A DNA stretch of 64,000 bases from Sphingomonas sp. PAMC26645 (GTDB lineage: Bacteria > Pseudomonadota > Alphaproteobacteria > Sphingomonadales > Sphingomonadaceae): NCBI RefSeq assembly GCF_004795835.1, contig NZ_CP039249.1, positions 4,172,001-4,236,000 on the forward strand. Reading direction: 5' to 3'. A model generated the notes under the pieces. It was not told the origin of the DNA and searched no databases. It was given only the letters and a program-made list of their open reading frames with translations. The position numbers and the translations under genes were made by a program. The stretch's first letter is position 1; every line of letters starts with the position of its first letter. This document shows, piece after piece, positions 23,049 through 33,074 of the stretch.

Positions 23049-24605
23049 TCAGTAGCCAGCCGGGCCGCTCGCGTCGAGGGAGGCGAGGAACCCCGCCGCC
23101 TGCGCACGCGTCGCCTCACGGTCCGCCTCGGACTGTTTCGCCCAGTTGCGATATGGCATCGCCAGCCGGTTGTTGCGCCCCAGCTTGTCCTCGTGCCGCG
23201 CGAGAAAATCCCAGTACAGCGCGTTGAACGGACACGCATCGGGCCCGATCCGCTGCTTCACGTTGTACCGGCATGTCCCGCAATAATCGGACATCCGGTC
23301 GATATACGCGCCCGACGAGATATACGGCTTAGACCCCAACAAGCCGCCATCCCCGAACTGGCTCATCCCCAGCGTGTTGGGCAGCTCGACCCATTCATAC
23401 GCGTCGACATACACCTCCAGATACCAGAGGTGCACCTTGGCCGGGTCCGCGCCGATCAGCAGCGCGAAATTGCCCGTCACCATCAGCCGCTGGATATGGT
23501 GCGCGTGCGCAGTCTCCAGCGTCTGGCCGATCGCCTCGCGCAGGCAGTGCATGTCGGTCTCGCCGGTCCAGTACCAGCCGGGGAGTTCGCGGTGATGATC
23601 GAGGAAGTTGCGCTCGACGTACTCCGGTCCCTCGCGCCAGTAGATCCCGCGCATATATTCGCGCCAGCCGATGATCTGGCGGATATACCCCTCGACCGCG
23701 TTCAGCGGCGCACGACCGGCGCGATATTCCGCCTCCGCGCGACGGCACAAATCGAGCGGATCGAGCAGCCCCGAATTGATATAGGGCGACAGGATCGAGT
23801 GCCACAGATGCCGCTCGCCGGTGAGCATCGCATCCTCGTAGTCGCCGAACTGCGCTAGCGCGTGCTTGAAGAAATTCGCCGCCTGCCGCTCCGCATCCTT
23901 TGCGGTCACGGCGTATTCGAACCCGTCGAGACTCCCCGGATGATCCGCGAACCTTTCCGCCACCAGCGCCAGCACGTCGCGCGTGATCGCATCCGGCGCG
24001 AACACTAGCGGGCGCGGCATCAGCAGGTCGTTCTTGGCGGGCTTGCGGTTCTCCTTGTCGAAATTCCAGCGATCGCCCTCGGGCTTGCCGGCGGTCATCA
24101 ACAGTCCGGTGCGCGTCCGCATCTGGCGATAGAACCACTCCATCGTGAGCGTCTTCCGCTCGGCCGCCCAATTCTCGAAATCGGCATGGCTGGCGATAAA
24201 GCGGTCGTCGCTGCGGATCTCGACGGGGATGCCGAACAGCGTCTCCCAGCTTTCGAGCATCGCCATCACGCGCCATTCGCCACCCTCGGTGACGATGATC
24301 CGCTCCGGATCATGCCGCTCGACCGCGCGCGCGATCTCGCCGGTGAAGCTGCCCGCATTGTCGGGGTCGTCGAGCCTAGTGTATTCGACAGTCCACCCCG
24401 CCTCGCGCAGCGCCTCGGCATGATGCCGCATCGCCGACAGGATATACGCGATCTTGCGCTTGTGGTGGCGGACGTAGGTCGTCTCCTCGTCGACCTCCAT
24501 CATCAGCACGATCGTCGCCGCCGGGTCGCAGTCGCGCAGCGAGGCGAGGTCGATCGTGAGCTGGTCGCCGAGGATCGGTACGAGTGTGGTTTTCTTGCGC
24601 GTCAT
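23049..24605 (-). CDS. phrB: Iron-sulfur bacterial photolyase (PhrB / FeS-BCP type, probably (6-4))
   Basis: A cryptochrome/photolyase-family protein of 518 aa. The FAD-binding C-terminal half is recognisable ([18 protein letters not shown]-like [32 protein letters not shown]). The Fe-S cluster ligands of the FeS-BCP group are visible: the Cys of DMHCLREA plus the CGTC and ACPF cysteines in YCGTCRYN...DACPFN. Agrobacterium PhrB of this group repairs (6-4) photoproducts; the same is inferred here. The start is ATG 24605, only 20 bp from the start of the divergent queF. DNA repair by light would complement the envelope and stress genes nearby, but no operon is seen. Confidence 0.92.
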   Translation of the reverse strand: MTRKKTTLVPILGDQLTIDLASLRDCDPAATIVLMMEVDEETTYVRHHKRKIAYILSAMRHHAEALREAGWTVEYTRLDDPDNAGSFTGEIARAVERHDPERIIVTEGGEWRVMAMLESWETLFGIPVEIRSDDRFIASHADFENWAAERKTLTMEWFYRQMRTRTGLLMTAGKPEGDRWNFDKENRKPAKNDLLMPRPLVFAPDAITRDVLALVAERFADHPGSLDGFEYAVTAKDAERQAANFFKHALAQFGDYEDAMLTGERHLWHSILSPYINSGLLDPLDLCRRAEAEYRAGRAPLNAVEGYIRQIIGWREYMRGIYWREGPEYVERNFLDHHRELPGWYWTGETDMHCLREAIGQTLETAHAHHIQRLMVTGNFALLIGADPAKVHLWYLEVYVDAYEWVELPNTLGMSQFGDGGLLGSKPYISSGAYIDRMSDYCGTCRYNVKQRIGPDACPFNALYWDFLARHEDKLGRNNRLAMPYRNWAKQSEADREATRAQAAGFLASLDASGPAGY

Positions 24606-24625
24606 CGCATCCTACATGGCGGCAC

Positions 24626-25084
24626 ATGACCGCTCCCCAGAACCCATTGCATCTCGGCCAGAACAGCGCCCTCCCCGCCTCTCCAGAAGAGGCCGTGCTC
24701 GATTATGTTCCGAACCCGCGACCGGGTCGCACGTATCTCGTGCGGTTCGCGGCGCCCGAGTTCACGTCGCTGTGCCCCGTCACCGGCCAGCCCGACTTCG
24801 CGCACATCGTGATCGACTACGTCCCCGGCGAGGCGATCGTTGAATCCAAGTCGCTGAAACTCTTCCTGAGCAGCTTCCGCAACCATGCCGGGTTCCACGA
24901 GGATTGCACCGTCGGCATCGGCGAGCGCCTGTTCGAGGAGATGAAACCGGTGTGGCTGCGCATCGGCGGCTACTGGTATCCGCGCGGCGGAATCCCGATC
25001 GACGTGTTCTGGCAATCGAGTGCACCGCCGCAAGATCTGTGGCTGCCGGACCAGGGAGTCGCCTCCTATCGCGGTCGCGGATGA
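24626..25084 (+). CDS. queF: NADPH-dependent 7-cyano-7-deazaguanine reductase QueF
   Basis: QueF reduces preQ0 to preQ1 in queuosine tRNA modification. The 152-aa protein is the short unimodular form. The nucleophilic cysteine is in [19 protein letters not shown], the NADPH/structural motif is [16 protein letters not shown], and the acidic residue and Cys lie in FHEDC. ATG 24626 gives the sensible N-terminus; longer frames run into the photolyase promoter. The gene is divergent from the photolyase with a 20-bp gap, so their promoters must lie within each other's coding sequence or the transcripts are leaderless or nearly so. No preQ1 riboswitch is visible upstream. Confidence 0.95.
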   Translation: MTAPQNPLHLGQNSALPASPEEAVLDYVPNPRPGRTYLVRFAAPEFTSLCPVTGQPDFAHIVIDYVPGEAIVESKSLKLFLSSFRNHAGFHEDCTVGIGERLFEEMKPVWLRIGGYWYPRGGIPIDVFWQSSAPPQDLWLPDQGVASYRGRG

Positions 25085-25230
25085 GGCACGCGTAAAACCG
25101 GTTTGATCTGGGTTGTTAGTATTCCCGTGCTGCACTGCATCATGTGATGAAACTTTATGCTACCTGAACCGTTCAAATGGATGCGCGACCGGGTTCTCCC
25201 AGAAGTGCGCGCTCAAACGAGGGACAGGGT

Positions 25231-27501
25231 ATGGTGAAACCGGCGGACGGTGAGAATATCGCGCGACTGGCGCTGATCGGTAATTTCCTGCCGAGACAGT
25301 GTGGCATCGCCACCTTCACGACCGACGTTTTCACGGCCATGCGCGCGCGCTTCCCCGAGATCGCCGTCGACGTCTATGCGATGGACGATCACCCCGGCAA
25401 ATACGACTACCCGGCCGAAGTCACCGGCACGATCCCCGAGCCCGATCTGTCGGCCTATATCGACACCGCGCGGAAGATCGAGGCGAGCGGCGCGCAGGCG
25501 ATCTGGCTCCAGCACGAATACGGCATCTTCGGCGGCCCCGCCGGCGAGCACATCCTCGCACTGCTCGATCGCACGACGCTGCCGGTCATCGTCACGCTGC
25601 ACACGATCCTTGAAAAGCCCAATGGCGACGAGCGCCGCGTGCTCGAAGGGCTGCTGCGTCGTGCTGCCCGCGTGGTTGTCATGGCCGAGCGTGGCCGCGA
25701 CATCCTCCAGCGCGTCTACGGTGCCAACTCGCGCCAGATCGTCATGATCCCGCACGGCGTGCCCGATCGCGACCTGCTCGATCCCGCCGTGCTGAAGGAC
25801 AAGTTCGGCTGGGAAGGGCGGAAAGTCATGCTGACGTTCGGCCTGCTCGCTCCCAACAAGGGGATCGAGACGGTCATCAACGCGCTCCCCGCGGTGATCG
25901 CGAAGCATCCCGACCTGCTGTACGTCGTGCTCGGCGCGACCCACCCGAACCTCGTCGCGTACGAGGGCGAGAAGTACCGCGACAAGCTGAAGGCGCTCGC
26001 CGCCGAGAAGGGCGTTGCCGACAACGTCTCGTTCGTCGATGCCTTCCTCGAGCATGGCGAACTGCTCGATTATCTGCAGGCGTCGGACGTCTATGTGACG
26101 CCCTATACCAACCCCGCGCAGATCACGTCGGGCACGCTCAGCTACGCGATCGGGGTCGGCAAGCCCGTCATCTCGACGCCGTACGTGCACGCGACCGAGA
26201 TCCTCGCGGATGGCCACGGCGTGCTCGTCCCGTTCGGCGACGTCGATGCGTTCGCGCGCGAGATCGACGCGCTGATGTCGAACGACCGCGATCGCAATCG
26301 TCTGGCCGAGCGTGCCTATGCGCGCGGCCGCACGATGATCTGGCCGAAGCTTGCCGAGGCGATGATGACGGAGATCCGTGCGATCGTGGCGGCGCGCCCT
26401 TTTCGCCTCGCCAAGGTGCCAGCCCCGCTGAAGCAGCTGACGCCTGATTTCGCCGCGGTCGAGCGGATGAGCGATTCGACCGGGATGCTCCAGCATTCGA
26501 TCTACTCGATCCCTGATCGTCGCCACGGCTACTGCATCGACGACAATTGCCGCGCGCTGATGCTGATGAGCGCGATGCCGGGTCTCGACGACGTGACGCG
26601 CGACAAGTGGATGACGATCTACGCGTCGTTCGTGCAGTATGCCTGGAACCCGGACACGCGCCGCTTCCGCAACTTCATGAACTTCGACCGCACCTGGTGC
26701 GAGGATTCGGGGTCGGAAGATTCGAACGGCCGCACGCTCTGGTCGCTCGGCGTTACCGCACGCGATGCGCAGGCCGCCAAGCACCGCGACTGGGCGACGG
26801 CGATGTTCGATTCGACCGCATCGATGGCGCTCGAACTCGGCTCCTTGCGTGCGCAGGCGTTCGCGATGCTCGGCGCGGCGGCAATGCTGGAGGCCAAGCC
26901 CGGTCACCAGCTGTCGCTGTCGATCCTCGAAGCCTTCCCCAAGGTCCATCTCGACCTGCTTGCGAAAGCGCGCCGTCCGGAATGGCAGTGGTTCGAGATC
27001 GTCCTCGCCTACGACAATACGCGCCTCCCGCAGGCGCTGATCCGCGCAGGCCAGGCGCTGGGGCGTCAGGACCTGATCGATTGTGGCCTCGCCACGCTCG
27101 ACTGGATCGTCGCCAAGCAAACCTCGCCGGAGGGTCGTTTCCGCGCGGTCGGGTCGGAGAGCTTCAACCGGCCTTATGCGGAACCGTTGCAGTTCGACCA
27201 GCAGCCGCTGGAGGCGCAAGCCACGGTCGACGCATGCGCCGCAGCGTACGACGCGACCGGCGATGTGCGCTGGCGTGACGAGGCGTTACGCGCGTACGGC
27301 TGGTTCCTCGGCGTTAACGACCTCGACCTGCCGTTGGCCAGTGTCGCGGATGGCGGTTGCTATGACGGTTTGATGCCGACCGGGCTTAACCGAAACCAAG
27401 GCGCCGAGTCGATTTTGGCGCTCCAACTCGCAAGTTGTGCCATTTCAGGGGTATCAAAGGCAGCGCAAAGCGTGGCAGGAGCGGCGCGCGTCGTCGCCTA
27501 G
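25231..27501 (+). CDS. GT4 glycosyltransferase fused to an (alpha/alpha) barrel domain
   Basis: A 756-aa two-domain protein. Residues 1-385 form a GT-B glycosyltransferase of family 4, with FLPRQCGIATFTTDVFTAM, the linker HTILEKPNGDERRV, GLLAPNKGIETVINAL and the donor-site stretch ITSGTLSYAIGVGKPVIST. Residues about 400-750 are all-helical, with repeats around RRHGYCIDDNCRALMLM, SNGRTLWSLGVTA, FEIVLAYDNTRLPQALIRA and YAEPLQFDQQPLEAQATVD, resembling a six-hairpin (alpha/alpha) glycosidase-like barrel with several acidic residues. The ATG at 25231 follows GAGGGACAGGG. The next gene is a GH130 phosphorylase, which points to synthesis and turnover of a mannose-containing glycan (inference). No signal peptide, so cytoplasmic. 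Confidence 0.85.
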   Translation: MVKPADGENIARLALIGNFLPRQCGIATFTTDVFTAMRARFPEIAVDVYAMDDHPGKYDYPAEVTGTIPEPDLSAYIDTARKIEASGAQAIWLQHEYGIFGGPAGEHILALLDRTTLPVIVTLHTILEKPNGDERRVLEGLLRRAARVVVMAERGRDILQRVYGANSRQIVMIPHGVPDRDLLDPAVLKDKFGWEGRKVMLTFGLLAPNKGIETVINALPAVIAKHPDLLYVVLGATHPNLVAYEGEKYRDKLKALAAEKGVADNVSFVDAFLEHGELLDYLQASDVYVTPYTNPAQITSGTLSYAIGVGKPVISTPYVHATEILADGHGVLVPFGDVDAFAREIDALMSNDRDRNRLAERAYARGRTMIWPKLAEAMMTEIRAIVAARPFRLAKVPAPLKQLTPDFAAVERMSDSTGMLQHSIYSIPDRRHGYCIDDNCRALMLMSAMPGLDDVTRDKWMTIYASFVQYAWNPDTRRFRNFMNFDRTWCEDSGSEDSNGRTLWSLGVTARDAQAAKHRDWATAMFDSTASMALELGSLRAQAFAMLGAAAMLEAKPGHQLSLSILEAFPKVHLDLLAKARRPEWQWFEIVLAYDNTRLPQALIRAGQALGRQDLIDCGLATLDWIVAKQTSPEGRFRAVGSESFNRPYAEPLQFDQQPLEAQATVDACAAAYDATGDVRWRDEALRAYGWFLGVNDLDLPLASVADGGCYDGLMPTGLNRNQGAESILALQLASCAISGVSKAAQSVAGAARVVA

Positions 27502-27565
27502 CCACGCTAGAGACAGCCTGACAGGCGACGGTGCGCTGAGTGGAACGACGCGGGGCACTGCTACG

Positions 27566-28849
27566 ATGGATCTGTTCAACCACCAGCTGCGGCTGCACGC
27601 GGACCCTTCGCGTGTCGTCGTGCGGCCGTTCCATATCGCCTGGGGCGGTCATGGCGGCGCACCGAGCCGCACCGAACGGCTCGTCGGCGAAGTGCTGGAA
27701 ATGTCGCCAGCACAGGCGCGCGCGCAGCTCGAGGTCGTGCTGAAGGATTTCGAGGCACGCCACTGGCAGACGCGGCGCGTGTTCATGACGCGCTACGACC
27801 AGATCGAGGATATGCTCGGGCTGAACGGCGCAGAGATCGGTGACGAGAAGCGCCAGTTGATCGGCGCGTATTTCTGCCACGAATACAGCTATGCCGCCGC
27901 CGCGCTGATGAACCCCAGCGCGGTGCCGCATTTCGACCAGTCGGGCATGCCGCCGGGCTCGATGCGGATTCTGATGAGCCTGCGCGCGGTCGGCGAGGGT
28001 CACATCTCCTCCGTAGCGTTCCGCGAGGGCATCATCACCTGCGAAAACCAGATGAAGCTCGCGCCCGAACCCCCGTTCGCGACCGCGACCGATGCGGTCG
28101 GCAGCGGCGAGGACGAGATGCCGATCGGCCCCGTCACCGTCTATCGCCACCGCGACAGCACGCTGAGCGGCACGGTGATCTTCCCGATCACGCAGGCGCA
28201 GTCGAAGGGCCTCGAGGATCTCCGCATCGTCCGCTTCCAGCACGAGGACGGCGACTACGAGTGGATCGGCACCTACACCGCCTACAACGGCTCGGTGATC
28301 CAGTCCGAGCTGATGCGCACGCGCGATTTCCGCGCGTTCGACCTCGTGCCGATGACCGGCCCCGCCGCGCGCAACAAAGGCATGGCGCTGTTTCCGCGGA
28401 AGGTGAACGGCCAGTACATGATGATCGGCCGGCAGGACGGCGAGAATTTGTTCCTGCTCAAGTCGGACACGCTGACCGACTGGGACGACGGCGAGAAGAT
28501 CCTGACGCCCGAATATCCGTGGGAGCTGGTGCAGATCGGCAATTGCGGTCCGCCGATCGAACTCGACGAGGGCTGGCTGCTGCTGACGCACGGCGTCGGC
28601 GCGATGCGGAAGTATTCGATCGGCGCGGTGCTGCTCGACAAGGACGACCCGTCGAAGGTGATCGGCCGGACGAGCCAGCCGATCCTCGCCGCGAAGGACC
28701 AGGACCGCGAGGGGTATGTGCCCAACGTCGTCTATAGCTGCGGTGCGCTGAAGCATGGCGATACGATCTTCATGCCGTACGGGATCGCGGACAGCTCGGT
28801 GGGCTTCGCGTTCGTGCCGATCAAGGACATGCTTGCTGCGATGATGTGA
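27566..28849 (+). CDS. GH130 glycoside phosphorylase (mannoside phosphorylase type)
   Basis: A 427-aa protein of glycoside hydrolase family 130, whose members phosphorolyse beta-mannosides (beta-1,4 or beta-1,2) to mannose-1-phosphate, with a few hydrolases. The five-bladed propeller signatures visible include VVVRPFHIAWG at the N-terminus, YDQIEDMLGLNG, ARNKGMALFPRKVNGQY, IGNCGPPIELDEGWLLLTHGVG and GYVPNVVYSCGA; the GNCGPPIELDEGW stretch is the conserved core. No signal peptide, so the substrate is cytoplasmic. It is 64 bp downstream of the GT4-barrel gene and probably shares its transcript. Linkage specificity cannot be read from sequence. Confidence 0.88.
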   Translation: MDLFNHQLRLHADPSRVVVRPFHIAWGGHGGAPSRTERLVGEVLEMSPAQARAQLEVVLKDFEARHWQTRRVFMTRYDQIEDMLGLNGAEIGDEKRQLIGAYFCHEYSYAAAALMNPSAVPHFDQSGMPPGSMRILMSLRAVGEGHISSVAFREGIITCENQMKLAPEPPFATATDAVGSGEDEMPIGPVTVYRHRDSTLSGTVIFPITQAQSKGLEDLRIVRFQHEDGDYEWIGTYTAYNGSVIQSELMRTRDFRAFDLVPMTGPAARNKGMALFPRKVNGQYMMIGRQDGENLFLLKSDTLTDWDDGEKILTPEYPWELVQIGNCGPPIELDEGWLLLTHGVGAMRKYSIGAVLLDKDDPSKVIGRTSQPILAAKDQDREGYVPNVVYSCGALKHGDTIFMPYGIADSSVGFAFVPIKDMLAAMM

Positions 28850-28882
28850 GGCTAGTGGGTTAGCCCCCTTGCCCACACCAAA

Positions 28883-28992
28883 GCACCACCCCGGCGAAGG
28901 CCGGGGCCCAATTGAGGGACGCAGATAACGGCGGATAGCGCTCCGTTACTCCCACCTTTCCAATTGGGCCCCGGCCTTCGCCGGGGTGGTGC
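28883..28992. repeat. Family A palindromic element (copy A4)
   Basis: A 110-bp element bounded by GCACCACCCCGG / CCGGGGTGGTGC, the same ends as copy A2, with inner CAATTG blocks and GATAACGGCGG against CCGTTACTCCC. Confidence 0.88.
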
Positions 28993-29016
28993 AAACGACC
29001 AAATGCCCTCTAACTT

Positions 29017-29074
29017 CTTGTTCTCCCGCGAAGGCGGGAGCCCAGTCTGGATCCCCGCCTCCGCGGGGAAACAC
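29017..29074. repeat. Family B palindromic element (copy B4)
   Basis: Left hairpin CTCCCGCGAAGGCGGGAG and right hairpin CCCCGCCTCCGCGGGG joined by CCCAGTCTGG. The right outer arm is degraded (AAACACG). Confidence 0.84.
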
Positions 29075-29075
29075 G

Positions 29076-29148
29076 CTCACCTACCCCCCTCTCCCCTCGG
29101 GGGAGAGGGAAGGGGCCCGCCCGGCTCTTGCCGGGTGGGAAAGGTGAG
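29076..29148. repeat. Branched hairpin element downstream of the OPT gene
   Basis: The outer arms CTCACCT (29076-29082) and AGGTGAG (29142-29148) enclose two hairpins: CCCTCTCCCC-TC-GGGGAGAGGG and CCCGGC-TCTT-GCCGGG. The predicted fold is a three-way junction. It lies just past the stop of the leftward OPT gene and may end its transcript. Confidence 0.75.
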
Positions 29149-29157
29149 GGCACGCGC

Positions 29158-31131
<1,974 letters not shown>

Positions 31132-31207
31132 GTCGTCAGCCTCAAAACAATTTGGGCGACTTGTGGCATGATGTGCGATCAGAGGAAACAGTATCGACCG
31201 TCACTAG

Positions 31208-31266
31208 CTTGTTCTCCCGCGAAGGCGGGAGTCTAGACTGGACTCCCGCCTTCGCGGGAGAACAAG
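31208..31266. repeat. Family B palindromic element (copy B5)
   Basis: Hairpins CTCCCGCGAAGGCGGGAG and CTCCCGCCTTCGCGGGAG joined by TCTAGACTGGA, flanked by CTTGTT / AACAAG. It is the copy with the most symmetric halves. Confidence 0.88.
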
Positions 31267-31292
31267 GAGGAGGGAGCGCCCCCTCCCCAAAT

Positions 31293-32534
31293 CTACCGCG
31301 CCGCCATCCGCCGCGCGAAATGCACCTCGACCGCCCGCGTGACGCTCTCCGCGATCCGGTGCCGCCCCTCTTCACTGTCCAGGAACGCCGCGTCCTGCGG
31401 GTTCGAGATATACCCAGTCTCGAACAGGATCGACGGCATGTCCGGCGCCTTCAAGACCATCAACGACGCCATCCGGTGGAAGTTCGCCTTCAACGGCATC
31501 AACGGTTTCGCCTCACGCCCCAGCAGCCGCGCGAATGTCGCCGACGCGTTCATCGTCTCGCGCTGCGTCAGGTCGATCAGGATCGACGACACGTCCGCGG
31601 GCGCCTCGCCGAGGTTCACCCCCGAGATCACGTCCGCCTTGTTCTCGCGCGCCGCCAGCCTTGCCGCTTCCTTGTCCGACGCAACCTCAGACAACGTGTA
31701 CGCCGTCGCCCCGGTAGCGTTCTCGGAACCCGTGCTGTCGCAATGGATCGAGATGAACAGATCGCCCTTCAGCCGCCGCGCGACGCCATACCGCTCGCGC
31801 AAAATCAGATAGCGGTCGTCGTTCCGCGTCAGCGCCACGCGGACGCGCCCAGACGCGAGCAACTCGTCGCGGATCGCCTTGGCGACCTTCAGCGTCACGT
31901 CCTTCTCGCGCAGCCCATTCGGCCCGATCGCGCCCGGATCGACACCGCCATGCCCCGCGTCGATCACCACGAGCGGTCGCGTATCGTCGCCCTGCACGCG
32001 TGGCAGTTTCATGCCCCGCGCCTTGGGCGGCACCGGTACCGACACCTTGTACTTCGGCCGCGACGCCGCGCCGAAATTGAATGGGAAGAAGTTCAGCGGC
32101 CCGGCGATCCCGGCTTCCGCGAACTGGTCGTAATCGACCGTGCGCAACGCCAGCGTCAGCTCGCGCCCGTCGGAATCGAACCCGCCGTCGGTGACGATCG
32201 CCGGCTCGGCCAGATCGAACACCATCCGCATCCCCGATCGCCCGCTGCGCATCTGCGTGACACCAGTCACCAGACCGCGCCCCAACACCTCCCGACCCGG
32301 CGTAGCGCCCGACACGTCGACCGCGATCTGGCGCGGGCCGGTCAGCACGCGGCTGGCGGCATCGCCGACTGCCTCGTCAAAGCGGATGACGATCCGCCCG
32401 TCCCTGATCGCGACGCTCTGCACGGTTGCCGCCCAGGCGGGGACGCTCGCCAGCCAGCCGGCGATGAGGGCGATGACCGTCAACACCCCGCGTCCTTGCC
32501 GTGCGGCCCTGCCGCCGGTCCAGCGAAAACCCAT
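31293..32534 (-). CDS. N-acetylmuramoyl-L-alanine amidase (AmiC-type, AMIN + Amidase_3)
   Basis: A periplasmic cell-wall amidase of 413 aa that removes stem peptides from peptidoglycan during daughter-cell separation. A signal peptide (about 1-30, cleavage near AWA) is followed by an AMIN targeting domain (about 35-135: VAIRDGRIVIRFDE, IAVDVSGATPG) and an Amidase_3 catalytic domain (about 175-410). Zinc ligands are in VVIDAGHGGVDPGAIG (His), RERYGVARRLKGDLFISIHCD (His) and the later Glu of LFETGYISN. ATG 32534 is chosen because AAGGGG precedes it; the 24-bp longer frame lacks a site. It is divergent from the RNase E gene across a 540-bp region. Confidence 0.93.
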   Translation of the reverse strand: MGFRWTGGRAARQGRGVLTVIALIAGWLASVPAWAATVQSVAIRDGRIVIRFDEAVGDAASRVLTGPRQIAVDVSGATPGREVLGRGLVTGVTQMRSGRSGMRMVFDLAEPAIVTDGGFDSDGRELTLALRTVDYDQFAEAGIAGPLNFFPFNFGAASRPKYKVSVPVPPKARGMKLPRVQGDDTRPLVVIDAGHGGVDPGAIGPNGLREKDVTLKVAKAIRDELLASGRVRVALTRNDDRYLILRERYGVARRLKGDLFISIHCDSTGSENATGATAYTLSEVASDKEAARLAARENKADVISGVNLGEAPADVSSILIDLTQRETMNASATFARLLGREAKPLMPLKANFHRMASLMVLKAPDMPSILFETGYISNPQDAAFLDSEEGRHRIAESVTRAVEVHFARRMAAR

Positions 32535-33074
32535 GCTACACCCCTTTGATCGATACATCCGATCTCTGTGAGCGAGCGATAGCGCCTCGCATCACAAGAC
32601 GCGGTTGCGCAGTGCGGTTAATTTGCCGTTTGCCACGTATTGGCCGGCAAGGCTCTGCCGCCCCGGCAAGTCTGCGCCTCGCTGCCCCTAATTCGAGCCG
32701 AAACGCCCGCGAAAGCGTCGGTTCCGGGGCCAGTTGCGAGATCGGGTATGCAGTGCTAGTCCTGTCGTACAGCCGTGTGTCGCCTGGATTTTACCAGCGA
32801 CGCGCCGGTCTCGACGCCCGCCAGCGGATTCTCGCCGGCGCGGCAATTCAGGTTGACGCTCGAATGACGCATTCCCCCCGCCCCGCACTCCGACCGGCCT
32901 TCGCCGACGGACTCGCGGTCGTGCGGGCGCCGCAGGGAGAGTTCCCGCGGCATGCACTTCGCGCAGAGGCAGTTTCGCATACCATCCGCGAGTCCGGGCG
33001 TCCGTGCCCGACCGCACCACCATCAAGCGCGCGACGGCTGCCGACAGGCCCGGCGCGCGCGCGGAGAATCTATA
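32535..33074. promoter_or_regulatory. Long leader region between the amidase and RNase E genes
   Basis: This 540-bp gap must contain both divergent promoters. It shows no supported gene. Most of it probably forms the 5-prime untranslated region of rne, which in several bacteria is long and used by RNase E to regulate its own mRNA. GC-rich complementary segments such as GCGCGACGGCTGCCG and CCCGGCGCGCGCG lie within about 60 bases of the rne start. The minus strand also carries GGAAC...CGTT (32701-32725) facing the amidase, a weak EcfG-like match. Confidence 0.45.

Larger units (their letters stand above)
28850..29157. other. Convergent intergenic region with three palindromic elements
   Basis: The 308-bp gap between the converging GH130 and OPT genes is almost filled by a family-A copy (28883-28992), a family-B copy (29017-29074) and a branched hairpin element (29076-29148). 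I see no gene in it. Confidence 0.75.

Noticed and set aside
25213..27219. A 668-aa frame antisense to the GT4-barrel gene
   Set aside because: It is rich in Arg, His and Asp in the pattern produced by reading a GC-rich gene backwards; no motif and no ribosome binding site. Other long antisense frames (for example 31152-32549 and 40679-41968 on the plus strand) were rejected for the same reason.
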